Shown here: positions 53,158-61,928 of the stretch, one piece after another
Layout of the letters: each line of letters starts with the position of its first letter
Numbering within the stretch: position 1 is the first letter of the stretch
NCBI GenBank assembly: GCA_964388455.1
Contig: CAYMAN010000004.1
Span: 31,404-95,403, forward strand
Length of the DNA: 64,000 nucleotides
Direction: 5' to 3'
Origin: JBBRWO01 sp964388455
GTDB lineage: Bacteria > Actinomycetota > Coriobacteriia > Anaerosomatales > JAAXUF01
Notes under the pieces: model-generated
Told to the model about the DNA's origin: nothing
Seen by the model: only the letters and a program-made list of their open reading frames with translations
The model's database searches: none
Program-made: the position numbers and the translations under genes

Positions 53158-53215
53158 GAGCCATATTGAACGTTCTTCATTAAGGTTCAATATGGCTCGC
53201 CCGTGTTGAACCTTA
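53158..53215. repeat. orphan operator-like palindromes
   Basis: A perfect 14-bp inverted repeat (53158-53171 with 53185-53198, 13-base loop) overlaps another 10-bp one (53181-53190 with 53206-53215). They share TTGAAC cores. It lies downstream of the nucleotidyltransferase and 90 bases before the aminotransferase start. Confidence 0.65.
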
Positions 53216-53304
53216 CGGCGATAGCGGCTGCTGTGCTCAATGGACAATCAGCGTGAGCGATGTCATACGGAGCCCCGGCGGGACCGAAACAGAGATGAGA
53301 CACC

Positions 53305-54525
53305 ATGTCACTCGCGATTGACGCCATCAGAAGCCACTTCCCCGCACTGCGCGAAGGCGCCGCACACTTCGACGCGCCCGGCGGCACGCTCGTCCCGGCC
53401 GTCGTGGCTCAGGTAGTCGCCGACACGCTGGCCTCGGCCGTGAACCAGCGCGGGACGTACACGGTGGCCGATCGCCGAACTACCGAGGTCGTCCGCCAGG
53501 CGCGGCTCGCCATGGCGGACCTGCTGGGAGCCGATCCGGGTGGCGTCATCTTCGGCCGCAGCATGACGCAGCTCACCTTCGACCTCGCACGCGCGCTCGC
53601 CAAGACGTGGGGACCCGGCGACGAGATCGTGGTCAGCCGGCTCGACCACGACGCCAACATCCGCCCCTGGATCTACGCTGCAGAGAGCGCCGGCGCAACG
53701 GTGCGCTGGGTCGAGTTCGACGCGGTGACCTCCGAGCTCACCGTAGCCGACGTCGAGACCCAGCTCACCGATCGCACCCGGCTGGTCGCCATCACCGCAG
53801 CCTCCAACCTCATCGGCACGCGCCCGCCCATCACCCAGATCGCGCAGAAGGTCCACGAGCGCGGCGCGCTGCTCTACGTCGACGGAGTCCACAACACCGC
53901 CCACGCGTTCGTCGACGTGGCCGAGATGGGGGCGGACTTCTACGCCTGCTCGCCGTACAAGTTCTGCGGTCCGCACATCGGCGTGGTCGCCGCGTCTCCG
54001 GCGCTGCTCGAGACGCTCGATCCCGACAAGCTGCTCCCGTCGGCCAACACCGTGCCCGAGCGTTTCGAGCTCGGCACCCCTTCGTGGGAGCTGATGGCCG
54101 GCACGACCGCGGCCGTGGACTTCCTCGCCGGGTTGGGTGGCCTCGGCGGCTCCTCGGACCGAACCTCGGATGCACCGCGCCGAGCTCAGCTGGGGCGCTC
54201 GATGGCCGCACTCCATGAGCACGAGGACTCACTCCGCCGCGTCATCGAAGCCGGACTCGCCGAGCACCCCCGCATCACCGTCTACTCGCGCGCTGCTGTG
54301 CGAACGCCGACGCTGCTGTTCACGGTCGACGGCATGGATCCCTCCGAGGTCTCACGGCGTCTCGGCGAGCTCAACATCAACGCACCGGCCAGCAACTTCT
54401 ATGCACTCGAAGCCTCACGCCACCTCGGGCTGGGCGAGGCGGGTGGCGTCCGTGTCGGACTCGCACCCTACAGCAACGCTGAGGACGTCGACAGGCTGCT
54501 GGCGGGGCTGCGCGGGATTATCTGA
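53305..54525 (+). CDS. PLP-dependent cysteine desulfurase-like/class V aminotransferase
   Basis: The 406-residue enzyme has the class-V fold: GTYTVADRRTTEVV near the N-terminus, FGRSMTQLTFDLA, LDHDANIRPW, YVDGVHNTAHA (Asp and His for PLP) and the PLP lysine in SPYKFCGPHIGVVA. No extra Fe-S or SufE genes are nearby, so the true substrate is unknown. CsdA-like or kynureninase-like roles remain possible. The ATG at 53305 has GAGATGAGAC upstream. Confidence 0.85.
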   Translation: MSLAIDAIRSHFPALREGAAHFDAPGGTLVPAVVAQVVADTLASAVNQRGTYTVADRRTTEVVRQARLAMADLLGADPGGVIFGRSMTQLTFDLARALAKTWGPGDEIVVSRLDHDANIRPWIYAAESAGATVRWVEFDAVTSELTVADVETQLTDRTRLVAITAASNLIGTRPPITQIAQKVHERGALLYVDGVHNTAHAFVDVAEMGADFYACSPYKFCGPHIGVVAASPALLETLDPDKLLPSANTVPERFELGTPSWELMAGTTAAVDFLAGLGGLGGSSDRTSDAPRRAQLGRSMAALHEHEDSLRRVIEAGLAEHPRITVYSRAAVRTPTLLFTVDGMDPSEVSRRLGELNINAPASNFYALEASRHLGLGEAGGVRVGLAPYSNAEDVDRLLAGLRGII

Positions 54526-54538
54526 CGGCCGGGAGAAC

Positions 54539-54865
54539 CTACTCGAACAGCGCTCCAAGTGAATCCTGCGAGGCGTGCAACACGCGCAGGATTACGACCT
54601 CCTCCGACAGTGCGCGGTAGAAGACCAAGTACGGCTCGACCACGACGAGCCGGGTACCGGGTTTGGCGAAGTCGAATGAGTCCGTCGCCAGGATCGCCCC
54701 CATCTCCGGGAACTCACTCAGGCGCTCGACCGTCTCGCTCAGTCGCGCTTCCAGTGATCGTGCCGCGGCGAGGTTACGCTCGTTGATGAAGGCGAACGCG
54801 ATGTCGACATCGTCAACTGCGAGCGGCATGAACCTCACGGGCAGACGCCTACTTCTCGGCGTCAT
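54539..54865 (-). CDS. ParE/RelE-family toxin
   Basis: The toxin of about 108 residues has the ParE pattern VRFMPLAVDDVDIAFAFI, ERLSEFPEMGAIL, TRLVVVEPYLVFYR (core strands) and VVILRVLHASQD. The start ATG at 54865 overlaps the antitoxin by 17 bases and has GGAG about eight bases before it. A GTG at 54838 is an alternative. Such toxins poison gyrase or cleave mRNA at the ribosome. Confidence 0.88.
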   Translation of the reverse strand: MTPRSRRLPVRFMPLAVDDVDIAFAFINERNLAAARSLEARLSETVERLSEFPEMGAILATDSFDFAKPGTRLVVVEPYLVFYRALSEEVVILRVLHASQDSLGALFE

Positions 54866-55121
54866 CGAGTCGTCTCCGAATGCGGCCGAGCACCTCATGT
54901 GCGTCCACCGGCGCGATGCCGGACTCCAGCTGCCGCTCCGCCTCAAGCAGTTTTCCCTGCAGTTTGAGGCGCGCTTCGGCTCTTTGATACGACTCCCAGC
55001 TCATGACGACCAGATCGGCTTCGCCGTTGCGGGTGAGGACGATCGGCTCGTCGGTGGAGTGGCACAGTGCCGAGAAGCCGGTGTAGTCCTGGCGGATAGC
55101 GGTGGATGGTTTGATGAGCAT
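54849..55121 (-). CDS. Phd/YefM-family antitoxin
   Basis: The 90-residue protein has the Phd/YefM fold: IKPSTAIRQDYTGFSALCHSTDEPIVLTRNGEADLVVMSWE. A helical C-terminal tail follows, for binding the toxin. It precedes the ParE-like toxin and overlaps it by 17 bases. It begins at an ATG (55121) with a weak GGGGGCC site. Confidence 0.9.
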   Translation of the reverse strand: MLIKPSTAIRQDYTGFSALCHSTDEPIVLTRNGEADLVVMSWESYQRAEARLKLQGKLLEAERQLESGIAPVDAHEVLGRIRRRLDDAEK

Positions 55122-55273
55122 GGATGGCCCCCGAACGATGGAGATAACATTTAGATACACAAATTCTAGCACCCCCAGAGACGCGGCTTGATCCAGTGCC
55201 GAGTATTCCTTGGAAGGCTTACCAGAACCTTACCGAGAACCGACCGGTTCTCCGCGCCTCCGCGCCCCTCGCC

Positions 55274-57109
55274 CTACCGCCCCAGCCGCTCCGAGAGCAC
55301 CAGCCACTTCTCCTCGAGCTCCGCGATCTCGCCCTCGGCGGTCGCCACGCGCTCCTGGATCGCGACCAGCGCCACGTGATCCGACGGGTCCGCGTCGTGC
55401 ATCTCGGCGCGGATCGCTTCGGCCTTCGCACACAGCGTCTCGAGTTTGCGCTCGGTGGACGCGAGCTCCTTCTTGGCTGCGCGCTCCTCGGCCTGCGACA
55501 TCGCGGCTGCGGCCTTCTCCTCGCGCACGACTTCTCGGGCGGCCACCTTCTCGGCACGCTTCTCGGCTTTGGCGGCCGTGCGTCCCGCGTCCTCGCGTGC
55601 GCCGCCGCGGCCGTCCACCAGGCGCAGGTACTCGTCGACGCCGCCGGGGACGTGGCGGATCTTGCCGCCCAGGACGGCGAACTGGTCGTCGGTGACGCGC
55701 TCCATCAGGTGGCGGTCGTGGGTGATGAGCAGCAGGGTGCCGGGCCACGAGTCCAGCAGGTTCTCGACCACGGCGAGCATGTCGATATCGAGGTCGTTGT
55801 CCGGCTCGTCGAGGATCAGCACGTTGGGCTTGTCGAGCAGAATCAGCATCAGCTGCAGCCGACGCCTCTGCCCGCCGCTCAAGTCACTCACCGGAGTCGA
55901 CAGTTGCGCCGCCGAGAACCCGAGGCGCTCAAGCATCTGCGCCGGCGTCAGGTCCTTGCCGTCGATCTCGTAGCGCGTGTTGTAGCGCGAGAGGACCTCT
56001 CGGACACGGGAGTCGCCCAGCTCGTTGAGTTCGTTGAGATGCTGCGACAGGATGGCGAACTTGACGCTCTTACCCGTCTTCACTCGGCCGGTCGTGGGCT
56101 CGAGCGCGCCCTGGATGACGTTCAGGAGCGTCGTCTTGCCGGACCCGTTCTCGCCCAGGATGCCAAAGCGGTCGCCCGGGCCGATGAGCCACGTGACGTC
56201 GTCGATGACGGTCTTGTCGCCGTAACGCACGGTGACGTCGATGAGGTCGACCACCTGCTTGCCCAGCCGCGAGACCGCGGTGCGCTTGAGCTCGAGGGTG
56301 TTTCGCATGGGCGGCTCGTCGGCGATGAGCGCCTCGGCGGCCGCGACGTGGAACTTGGGCTTGGTCGCCCGCGCACGCGCGCCGCGCGAGAGCCACGCGA
56401 GTTCCTTGCGCATGAGGTTCCGGCGCTTCTGCTCGGCGGTCTGGGCGGCCTCGGCACGCTCGACCCGCTGGAGCACGTACGCCGAGTAGCCGCCGTCGAA
56501 CTGCTCCACGATGCCGGTGTGGACCTCCCACATGCTGAGGCAGACCTCGTCGAGGAACCAGCGGTCGTGGGTGACGACGAGGAGCGCGCCGGACTTACGG
56601 GGCCAGCGGGACTTGAGATGCTCGGCCAGCCAGGCGATGGCGTGGACGTCGAGGTGGTTGGTGGGCTCGTCGAGCATCAGCACGTCCCAGTCGCCCACGA
56701 GCACGCGCGCGAGGTCGACGCGGCGACGCTGACCGCCGGAGAGGGCGCCGACCGTGGCGTCCCAGGGGATGTCGGCGATGATGCCGCGGATGATGCTGCG
56801 GATGCGCGCGTCCGAGGCCCACGTGTACTCGGGCACGTCGCCCACGACCGCGTGCGCGACGGAGTCTGCGGGGTTGAGTGCGTCGGTCTGCGCGAGCGTT
56901 CCGATGGTGATGCCACCGCGCTTCATGACGCGACCGTCGTCGGGCTCGAGCACACCGGCCAGCAACGCGAGCAGCGTAGACTTGCCGTCGCCGTTGCCGC
57001 CCACGATTCCCACGCGGTCGCCCTCGTCGATGCCTAAAGTCACCGAGTCGAAGATCTTCTTCGTCGGAAACTCCAGATGGACGTTCTCGCATCCCAGCAG
57101 ATAAGCCAC
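55274..57109 (-). CDS. ABC-F family ATPase (Uup-like)
   Basis: The 611-residue protein has two ABC domains: Walker A GGNGDGKST, signature LSGGQRRRVDLA and Walker B LMLDEPTNHLD; then GENGSGKTT, LSGGQRRRLQLM and LILDEPDNDLD. A charged, Arg/Lys-rich C-terminal coiled coil follows. It has no membrane domain. ABC-F proteins act on stalled or drug-bound ribosomes. The GTG at 57109 with GAGGA seven bases upstream gives the family N-terminus. The frame stays open to 57208. Confidence 0.93.
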   Translation of the reverse strand: MAYLLGCENVHLEFPTKKIFDSVTLGIDEGDRVGIVGGNGDGKSTLLALLAGVLEPDDGRVMKRGGITIGTLAQTDALNPADSVAHAVVGDVPEYTWASDARIRSIIRGIIADIPWDATVGALSGGQRRRVDLARVLVGDWDVLMLDEPTNHLDVHAIAWLAEHLKSRWPRKSGALLVVTHDRWFLDEVCLSMWEVHTGIVEQFDGGYSAYVLQRVERAEAAQTAEQKRRNLMRKELAWLSRGARARATKPKFHVAAAEALIADEPPMRNTLELKRTAVSRLGKQVVDLIDVTVRYGDKTVIDDVTWLIGPGDRFGILGENGSGKTTLLNVIQGALEPTTGRVKTGKSVKFAILSQHLNELNELGDSRVREVLSRYNTRYEIDGKDLTPAQMLERLGFSAAQLSTPVSDLSGGQRRRLQLMLILLDKPNVLILDEPDNDLDIDMLAVVENLLDSWPGTLLLITHDRHLMERVTDDQFAVLGGKIRHVPGGVDEYLRLVDGRGGAREDAGRTAAKAEKRAEKVAAREVVREEKAAAAMSQAEERAAKKELASTERKLETLCAKAEAIRAEMHDADPSDHVALVAIQERVATAEGEIAELEEKWLVLSERLGR

Positions 57110-57247
57110 GCGGTGATCCTCGATCCTGAAGACGGGGTTCCCGGGCGAGCTCGTTGACGGTTCGGCATCGCGGACCAGCGCTGAGCAAGCGGAGCTGTAT
57201 TCTTGCACACGGCAACAATCGTCGCGTGCTCAAGGGGGTCAACTGCC

Positions 57248-58612
57248 GTGGGAGTCGAATCGCCTCAGGAACTTGAGTCGGGCATCGGTCTGTGGCGGGA
57301 CTACGTTCTCGCCCACGGCGGGACCGAGTCGAGCGTCGCCGACACCGAGCGCCGCTTGCGAGACAGCATCGCCCTCCTCGGCGAGTCCGGACTCGATGCC
57401 AAGGAGAGCTTCCTCGTGGCGCTCAGGCGCCTGGCGGCTGAGGATCGGGCGACTCGCGACTTCACACGCACGTACTCCGACGAGCTGTGGCTCGAGACCG
57501 ATGCGGTCACGGAGTCGTCGAGCTCGAGCAGCGATAGGGGCTCCTCGGCGGAGTTCTGGGTCATGCTCGGCTGCGCCATCGCGGCGGCTCTTGCGATCAA
57601 GCTACCGGGATTGTTCGGTTACGACCTCGATGCCGACGGATCCTTCTACGCGCGGAACATGAGCCTCTTCGTCCTACCGCTCCTCGCAATCTTCTTGATC
57701 TGGCGGGTAGGTCTGAGCAGGCGAGGAATCGCCGGGTTGTCGGCGGTGCTCGTCGCGGGAGCGGTCTTCGCCAACGTCTACCCGTTCGAGTCGGGCGGAT
57801 CGACGGAGATCCTCACCGCGATTCACCTGCCCATCGTGCTGTGGCTGGTCCTGGGCGTGGCGTATGTCGCGGGTGACTGGATAAGGGCACCGCGTCGCAT
57901 GGAGTTCGTGCGGTTCACGGGCGAGTGGCTCATCACCTACGCGCTGGTCGCGCTTGGTGGCGGGGTTCTCATCGCGATCACCGCCGGCGTCTTTGGGGCG
58001 ATCGGCATCGACGTTGAGCCGTTGTTCGAGCAGTGGATACTCTCGTGCGCTGTGGGTGCCGTGATCGTGACGGCATGGCTGGTCGTGACGCGTCGCAACC
58101 TCGTTGGCGGCATGGCGCCGATGCTGGCTCGCGTGTTCACGCCACTGTTCGCGATCATGCTCGTTACGCTGCTTGTCGGCGTCGTCTGGACCCGGGGTGC
58201 GATCGACGTCGAGCGCGAGGTGCTCATCCTCTTCGACGTGCTTCTGGTGGTCGTACTCGCGCTGCTGCTCTACGCCTTCTCGGCACGTGATCCGCATGCA
58301 AAGGCCGGAGTGTTCGACTGGATCCAGCTGGTGCTGGTCGCGTGCGCGCTGGCCGTCGACGTATTCGCGCTCGTCAACATCGCAGCGCGTCTGACGGAGT
58401 TCGGGTTCAGCGCGAATCGGACCGCCGCCATCGGCCTGAACCTGATCCTGTTGGTCAACCTCGCGTACTCGGCGTGGCTGCAGATGGGGTTTGTGCGCGG
58501 GCAGCGCAGCTTCGACGACGTCGAGCGGTGGCAGATGCGGTACCTGCCGGTTTACGCACTGTGGGCCGCAATCGTCGTGATCGCTTTCCCGCCGCTGTTC
58601 GGCTTCGCCTGA
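57248..58612 (+). CDS. multi-pass membrane protein with permease-prefix-like N-terminus
   Basis: The 454-residue protein has a soluble N-terminal segment (about 5-65, VESPQELESGIGLWRDYVLAHGG) resembling permease-prefix domains. About ten hydrophobic segments follow (for example VMLGCAIAAALAIKL, IVLWLVLGVAYVAG, LTLLVGVVW). A DUF4153-like fold is possible. No transport motif is seen. The GTG at 57248 lies after AAGGGGG. It diverges from the ABC-F gene. Confidence 0.7.
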   Translation: MGVESPQELESGIGLWRDYVLAHGGTESSVADTERRLRDSIALLGESGLDAKESFLVALRRLAAEDRATRDFTRTYSDELWLETDAVTESSSSSSDRGSSAEFWVMLGCAIAAALAIKLPGLFGYDLDADGSFYARNMSLFVLPLLAIFLIWRVGLSRRGIAGLSAVLVAGAVFANVYPFESGGSTEILTAIHLPIVLWLVLGVAYVAGDWIRAPRRMEFVRFTGEWLITYALVALGGGVLIAITAGVFGAIGIDVEPLFEQWILSCAVGAVIVTAWLVVTRRNLVGGMAPMLARVFTPLFAIMLVTLLVGVVWTRGAIDVEREVLILFDVLLVVVLALLLYAFSARDPHAKAGVFDWIQLVLVACALAVDVFALVNIAARLTEFGFSANRTAAIGLNLILLVNLAYSAWLQMGFVRGQRSFDDVERWQMRYLPVYALWAAIVVIAFPPLFGFA

Positions 58613-58735
58613 CGCAGTTGCGACGTGCGGGCTCCAGGCCGCGACGGCCGATTATCGCTCACGTCTTTGGGGCACATCGTCAGGAGTGCACCACGACACG
58701 CAGGACTCATCACCCACGCGAACGGAGCCCCCAAG

Positions 58736-59254
58736 ATGAACGACTCGCCAAAGATCGTCCCGGCACTCTGGTTCGATGAGAACACCGAGGAGGCGATCGA
58801 CTACTACATCGCCGCCTTCAACAGCTCGCCGCACAAGCGTAGCGAATCCAAGATCATCAGCATGCAGCGCTACGAGGAGGGGATGGAAGTCCCCGGAGCC
58901 GAGCACATGCAGGGCAAGGTCCTCACCGTGATCTTTGAGCTCGATGGTCAGCGGTTCATGGCCCTCGACGGCGGTCCGATCTTCCAGTTCAACGAGGCCG
59001 TCTCGTTCTACGTGGAGTGCGAGAACCAGGCCGAGGTCGACCATTTCTGGGAGCTGCTCTCAGCCGTTCCCGAGTCAGAGCAGTGCGGCTGGGTCAAAGA
59101 CAAGTTCGGCCTCTCTTGGCAGATCTCGCCTCGGCAACTGGGCGAACTGCTCGCGAGTCCCGACCGCAAGAAGGCGCTCGCCGCGACCAACGCCATGCTG
59201 AAGATGAAGAAGATCGTGATCGCCGACCTGCAGAAGGCGTACGACGAAGCCTAG
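58736..59254 (+). CDS. VOC-family protein, PhnB/3-demethylubiquinone-methyltransferase-like
   Basis: The 172-residue protein has the VOC pattern IVPALWFDENTEEAIDYYIAAF, GKVLTVIFELDGQRFMALDGGP and SFYVECENQAEVDHFWELL. An end with CGWVKDKFGLSWQISP is typical of PhnB-like members. The metal-binding and catalytic roles are unproven. The ATG at 58736 has CGGAG upstream. It converges with the DUF302 gene. Confidence 0.88.
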   Translation: MNDSPKIVPALWFDENTEEAIDYYIAAFNSSPHKRSESKIISMQRYEEGMEVPGAEHMQGKVLTVIFELDGQRFMALDGGPIFQFNEAVSFYVECENQAEVDHFWELLSAVPESEQCGWVKDKFGLSWQISPRQLGELLASPDRKKALAATNAMLKMKKIVIADLQKAYDEA

Positions 59255-59263
59255 AGCCGCAGC

Positions 59264-59650
59264 CTACGCCGCCGCCTCGTCCACGATCGCGATGATCGCT
59301 GCCTCGACCTCGGCTGCGATGGCGTCGATCTGGGCCTCGGGGTAGAAACTGCCGATGAGCGACGGGCGCATCGTGGTGATGAAGACCTCGCCATTCTCGG
59401 CGTAGACCATCACGGGACACGGGAACATCAGGCCGATCTTCACGTCGCGCGCTAAGACGGCGCTCGCGTGTTTGGCGTTGCACATCTCGACGATCGTCAC
59501 CGGTTCGCGCGGAAAGCCCTTCTCGGCGAGCGTCTCTGAGAGAGTGTTGACGAAGGGCACGCTGAACTTGTGCGCGAGCGCTGCGTCGACGACTGCCTGA
59601 ACCGCGTCGGCGTGCGACTTGGACGTGGGGACTGTGTAATCGAGCTGCAT
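59264..59650 (-). CDS. DUF302 domain protein
   Basis: The 128-residue protein matches DUF302: TVPTSKSHADAVQAVVDAAL, VEMCNAKHASAVLARDVKIGLMFPCPVMVY and ITTMRPSLIGSFY. The family is associated with sulfur or heavy-metal stress operons. AGGAGG six bases before the ATG sets the start. A CsoR-like palindrome lies in its promoter. It has no signal peptide. Confidence 0.9.
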   Translation of the reverse strand: MQLDYTVPTSKSHADAVQAVVDAALAHKFSVPFVNTLSETLAEKGFPREPVTIVEMCNAKHASAVLARDVKIGLMFPCPVMVYAENGEVFITTMRPSLIGSFYPEAQIDAIAAEVEAAIIAIVDEAAA

Positions 59651-59676
59651 TGGGTGCCTCCTGGTGCCAGGGTGAT

Positions 59677-59692
59677 ATACCCCCGAGGGTAT
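59677..59692 (-). promoter_or_regulatory. CsoR/RcnR-like operator palindrome
   Basis: ATACCC-CCGA-GGGTAT is a perfect inverted repeat 26 bases before the DUF302 start. It resembles the GC-rich, TA-flanked boxes of CsoR-type copper or persulfide sensors. No csoR gene is in the window. Confidence 0.55.
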
Positions 59693-59782
59693 TCTCCATA
59701 GATACTGCTGTCAACGAGCCTCTATACTATGCGCACACCATCCACGCGATATCCTCTTGCGCCCCACCCAAGGAGCCTACCC

Positions 59783-60382
59783 ATGCCGCTCGCCGATCTC
59801 CCCCAACAGCAGACTCGCTTTCTCAAGCGGTTTGGCTCCGCACGCGACATGACCGCCGCGAAGTCACTGGCGATGCGCGACGCGGTGGGCTCGGCGGTCT
59901 CGAAGAACGCGCTGTACGCACCCAAGGCGACTGCGGGTGACCGCTACTACGTCGACACCGCGTGGAAACAGGCGCTTGAGAAGTACGCGGCGGGCTACGT
60001 GAAGCCGGTCTCCTCGGAGAACTACGAGAAGGACCTGGTCAAGCTCACGGCCGAGATGAACCGCGCGTTTGGCGATCACTTCCGACAGGCCCGTCATCCC
60101 AGGTTCGGCTACGAGCCGGGCTTCCGGATCTCGCACGCGCAGATGAGCTTGTCGTTGGTGCTGAAGCACTACTGGTGCCTGGGGCTGATCGCGATGCCGC
60201 CGCAGTGTCCGGTGACGCGCGCGGTGTTGCTCGCGGCGAGGGCGGGGGAGCCCAACGCCAAGTGGACCGACGTCAACGCCATCGAGGCGCATCGGCTCAA
60301 GGTAGTCTGGCTCGCCAAGGCCGCCGCCGAGGAGGGCCTTGAGCTCGCCGAGTGGGAACTCAAGGTCAGCAACGGGCTGTAG
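59783..60382 (+). CDS. hypothetical 199-residue protein
   Basis: I recognise no family. The protein has helical segments (LPQQQTRFLKRFG, YEKDLVKLTAEMNRAFGDHFRQ) and a conserved-looking LSLVLKHYWCLGLIAMPPQCPVTRAVL. A helical C-terminus IEAHRLKVVWLAKAAAEE follows. It appears soluble, with two cysteines. AAGGAG precedes the ATG by seven bases. The next gene is an MFS transporter 193 bases away. Confidence 0.7.
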   Translation: MPLADLPQQQTRFLKRFGSARDMTAAKSLAMRDAVGSAVSKNALYAPKATAGDRYYVDTAWKQALEKYAAGYVKPVSSENYEKDLVKLTAEMNRAFGDHFRQARHPRFGYEPGFRISHAQMSLSLVLKHYWCLGLIAMPPQCPVTRAVLLAARAGEPNAKWTDVNAIEAHRLKVVWLAKAAAEEGLELAEWELKVSNGL

Positions 60383-60575
60383 CGGCGTTCGATCGGGACC
60401 GCCGTTCACCGTCGGCCCACCGCCGCTGGGCGGCTCGGCGGTTCGCGCGCGCAGCGCTTCCTGCGACACTGGAGCGCGTTCGTTTTCGGTGTGGCACGTC
60501 CACGCACTACGGATTCATCGCACGGGCCGGGGGCGGCCCGTCTTCTTGTCGCCGGTAACATGGAGGTACGCGCTC

Positions 60576-61859
60576 ATGGTCCGTGGTAACACACGCGGTT
60601 GGATCGTCACGTTCGCAGGTCTGGGCATCAACCTCGCGCTGGGAGTGCTCTACTCCTGGTCCGTCATCGCCAAAGTGCTCTCCAAGCCCGTCGCCGAGAA
60701 CGGCTGGGGCTGGACTGCCGGTCAGGCGAGCCTCCCGTACGCGATCGGCGTCGGCGTGTTCGCGATCTCGATGGTGTTCGCGGGCCGCGCACAGGACAAG
60801 TTCGGTCCCCGCATCGTGGCGACCGTGGGCGGCGCTCTGTGCGGCCTGGGGCTTATCGTTGCGAGCTTTGGCACTCCCACCAACAACCTGCCCATCCTTC
60901 TCGGCTTTGGGCTTATGACCGGGCTCGGCATGGGGCTCGGCTATGCCGCTGCGACGCCCGCAGCGGTCAAGTGGTTCCCGCCGGCGCGCAAGGGGCTCAT
61001 CACCGGGCTCGTGGTCGCGGGCTTCGGTCTCGCGAGCGTCTACATCGCGCCGCTCACCAAGGCGCTCATCGCCGCCGGTGGCGTCAGTGGCGCGTTTCGC
61101 TGGCTTGGCATCGGCTTCCTGGTATTCACCGTCGCGCTTGCGCAACTGCTCGTGAACCCGCCAGCGGGCTACGTGCCGGTCGGCTCGGTTCCCTCGGCAG
61201 CTCCTGGGGCCGCCCCGGTCGCAGTGCGACGCGACTACGACTGGCGCGAGATGGTGCGCACGCCGCAGTTCGCGCTGCTGTGGCTCATGTATGTGTGTTC
61301 GGCGTTCGCCGGCCTCATGATCATCGGCCACATGGCCAAGATCGCGGCACTGCAGATGGCGGGCCTCGATCTGGGCTTCCTGCTGGTCGCCACGCTCGCC
61401 GTTGGTAATGCGCTCGGTCGCATCGTCGCCGGTGTCGTGTCCGACAAGATCGGTGGCACCCGCACCATGTTGATCGTGTTCGTGGCGCAGGCGGCCCTCA
61501 TGGGCGTGCTGGCGTTCTCCGACTCGGTCTCGATGCTCGTTCCCGTCGCCGCCGCCGTGGGCTTCTGCTACGGCGCGAACCTGTCGCTCTTCCCCTCGAC
61601 GACCGCCGGCTTCTTTGGCACCAAGCACCTGGGTGTGAACTACGGCCTGGTCTTCACGGCGTGGGGCGTGGGTGGCGTCTTCGGTTCGATGACTGCGGGC
61701 AGCATTGTCGACTCGACCGGCAGCTACGGCGTCGCCTACGCGATCGCCGCCGGCCTGTGTGTGCTGGCTGCGGGTCTCACCTTCGCGACCAAGCCGCCAA
61801 AGCCCGCCGCTGCGGTGGGCGAGGGTGCGGTGGCCGCGTCGGAGCGCGTTGCGGCGTAG
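60576..61859 (+). CDS. MFS transporter, oxalate/formate antiporter (OFA)-like
   Basis: The 427-residue protein has 12 membrane segments and the OFA-like motifs GLGINLALGVLYSWSV, AGRAQDKFGPR (MFS A motif), LGYAAATPAAVKWFPPARKGL and GVNYGLVFTAWGVGGVFGS. It probably exchanges small carboxylates. GGAGGT lies eight bases before the ATG at 60576. The frame is open upstream, but no better start is present. Its C-terminus is Ala/Lys-rich. Confidence 0.9.
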   Translation: MVRGNTRGWIVTFAGLGINLALGVLYSWSVIAKVLSKPVAENGWGWTAGQASLPYAIGVGVFAISMVFAGRAQDKFGPRIVATVGGALCGLGLIVASFGTPTNNLPILLGFGLMTGLGMGLGYAAATPAAVKWFPPARKGLITGLVVAGFGLASVYIAPLTKALIAAGGVSGAFRWLGIGFLVFTVALAQLLVNPPAGYVPVGSVPSAAPGAAPVAVRRDYDWREMVRTPQFALLWLMYVCSAFAGLMIIGHMAKIAALQMAGLDLGFLLVATLAVGNALGRIVAGVVSDKIGGTRTMLIVFVAQAALMGVLAFSDSVSMLVPVAAAVGFCYGANLSLFPSTTAGFFGTKHLGVNYGLVFTAWGVGGVFGSMTAGSIVDSTGSYGVAYAIAAGLCVLAAGLTFATKPPKPAAAVGEGAVAASERVAA

Positions 61860-61928
61860 CGCGACGCAGTACGCTCCTCGGCGATGGATTCCGTCGCGCG
61901 GTAAACCGCGTGCGCGGGAAGAGGTGCT

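Noticed and set aside
55196..57037. Long plus-strand open frame opposite the ABC-F gene (about 613 codons)
   Set aside because: It is the antisense shadow of the ABC-F ATPase, with no plausible fold and no ribosome site.
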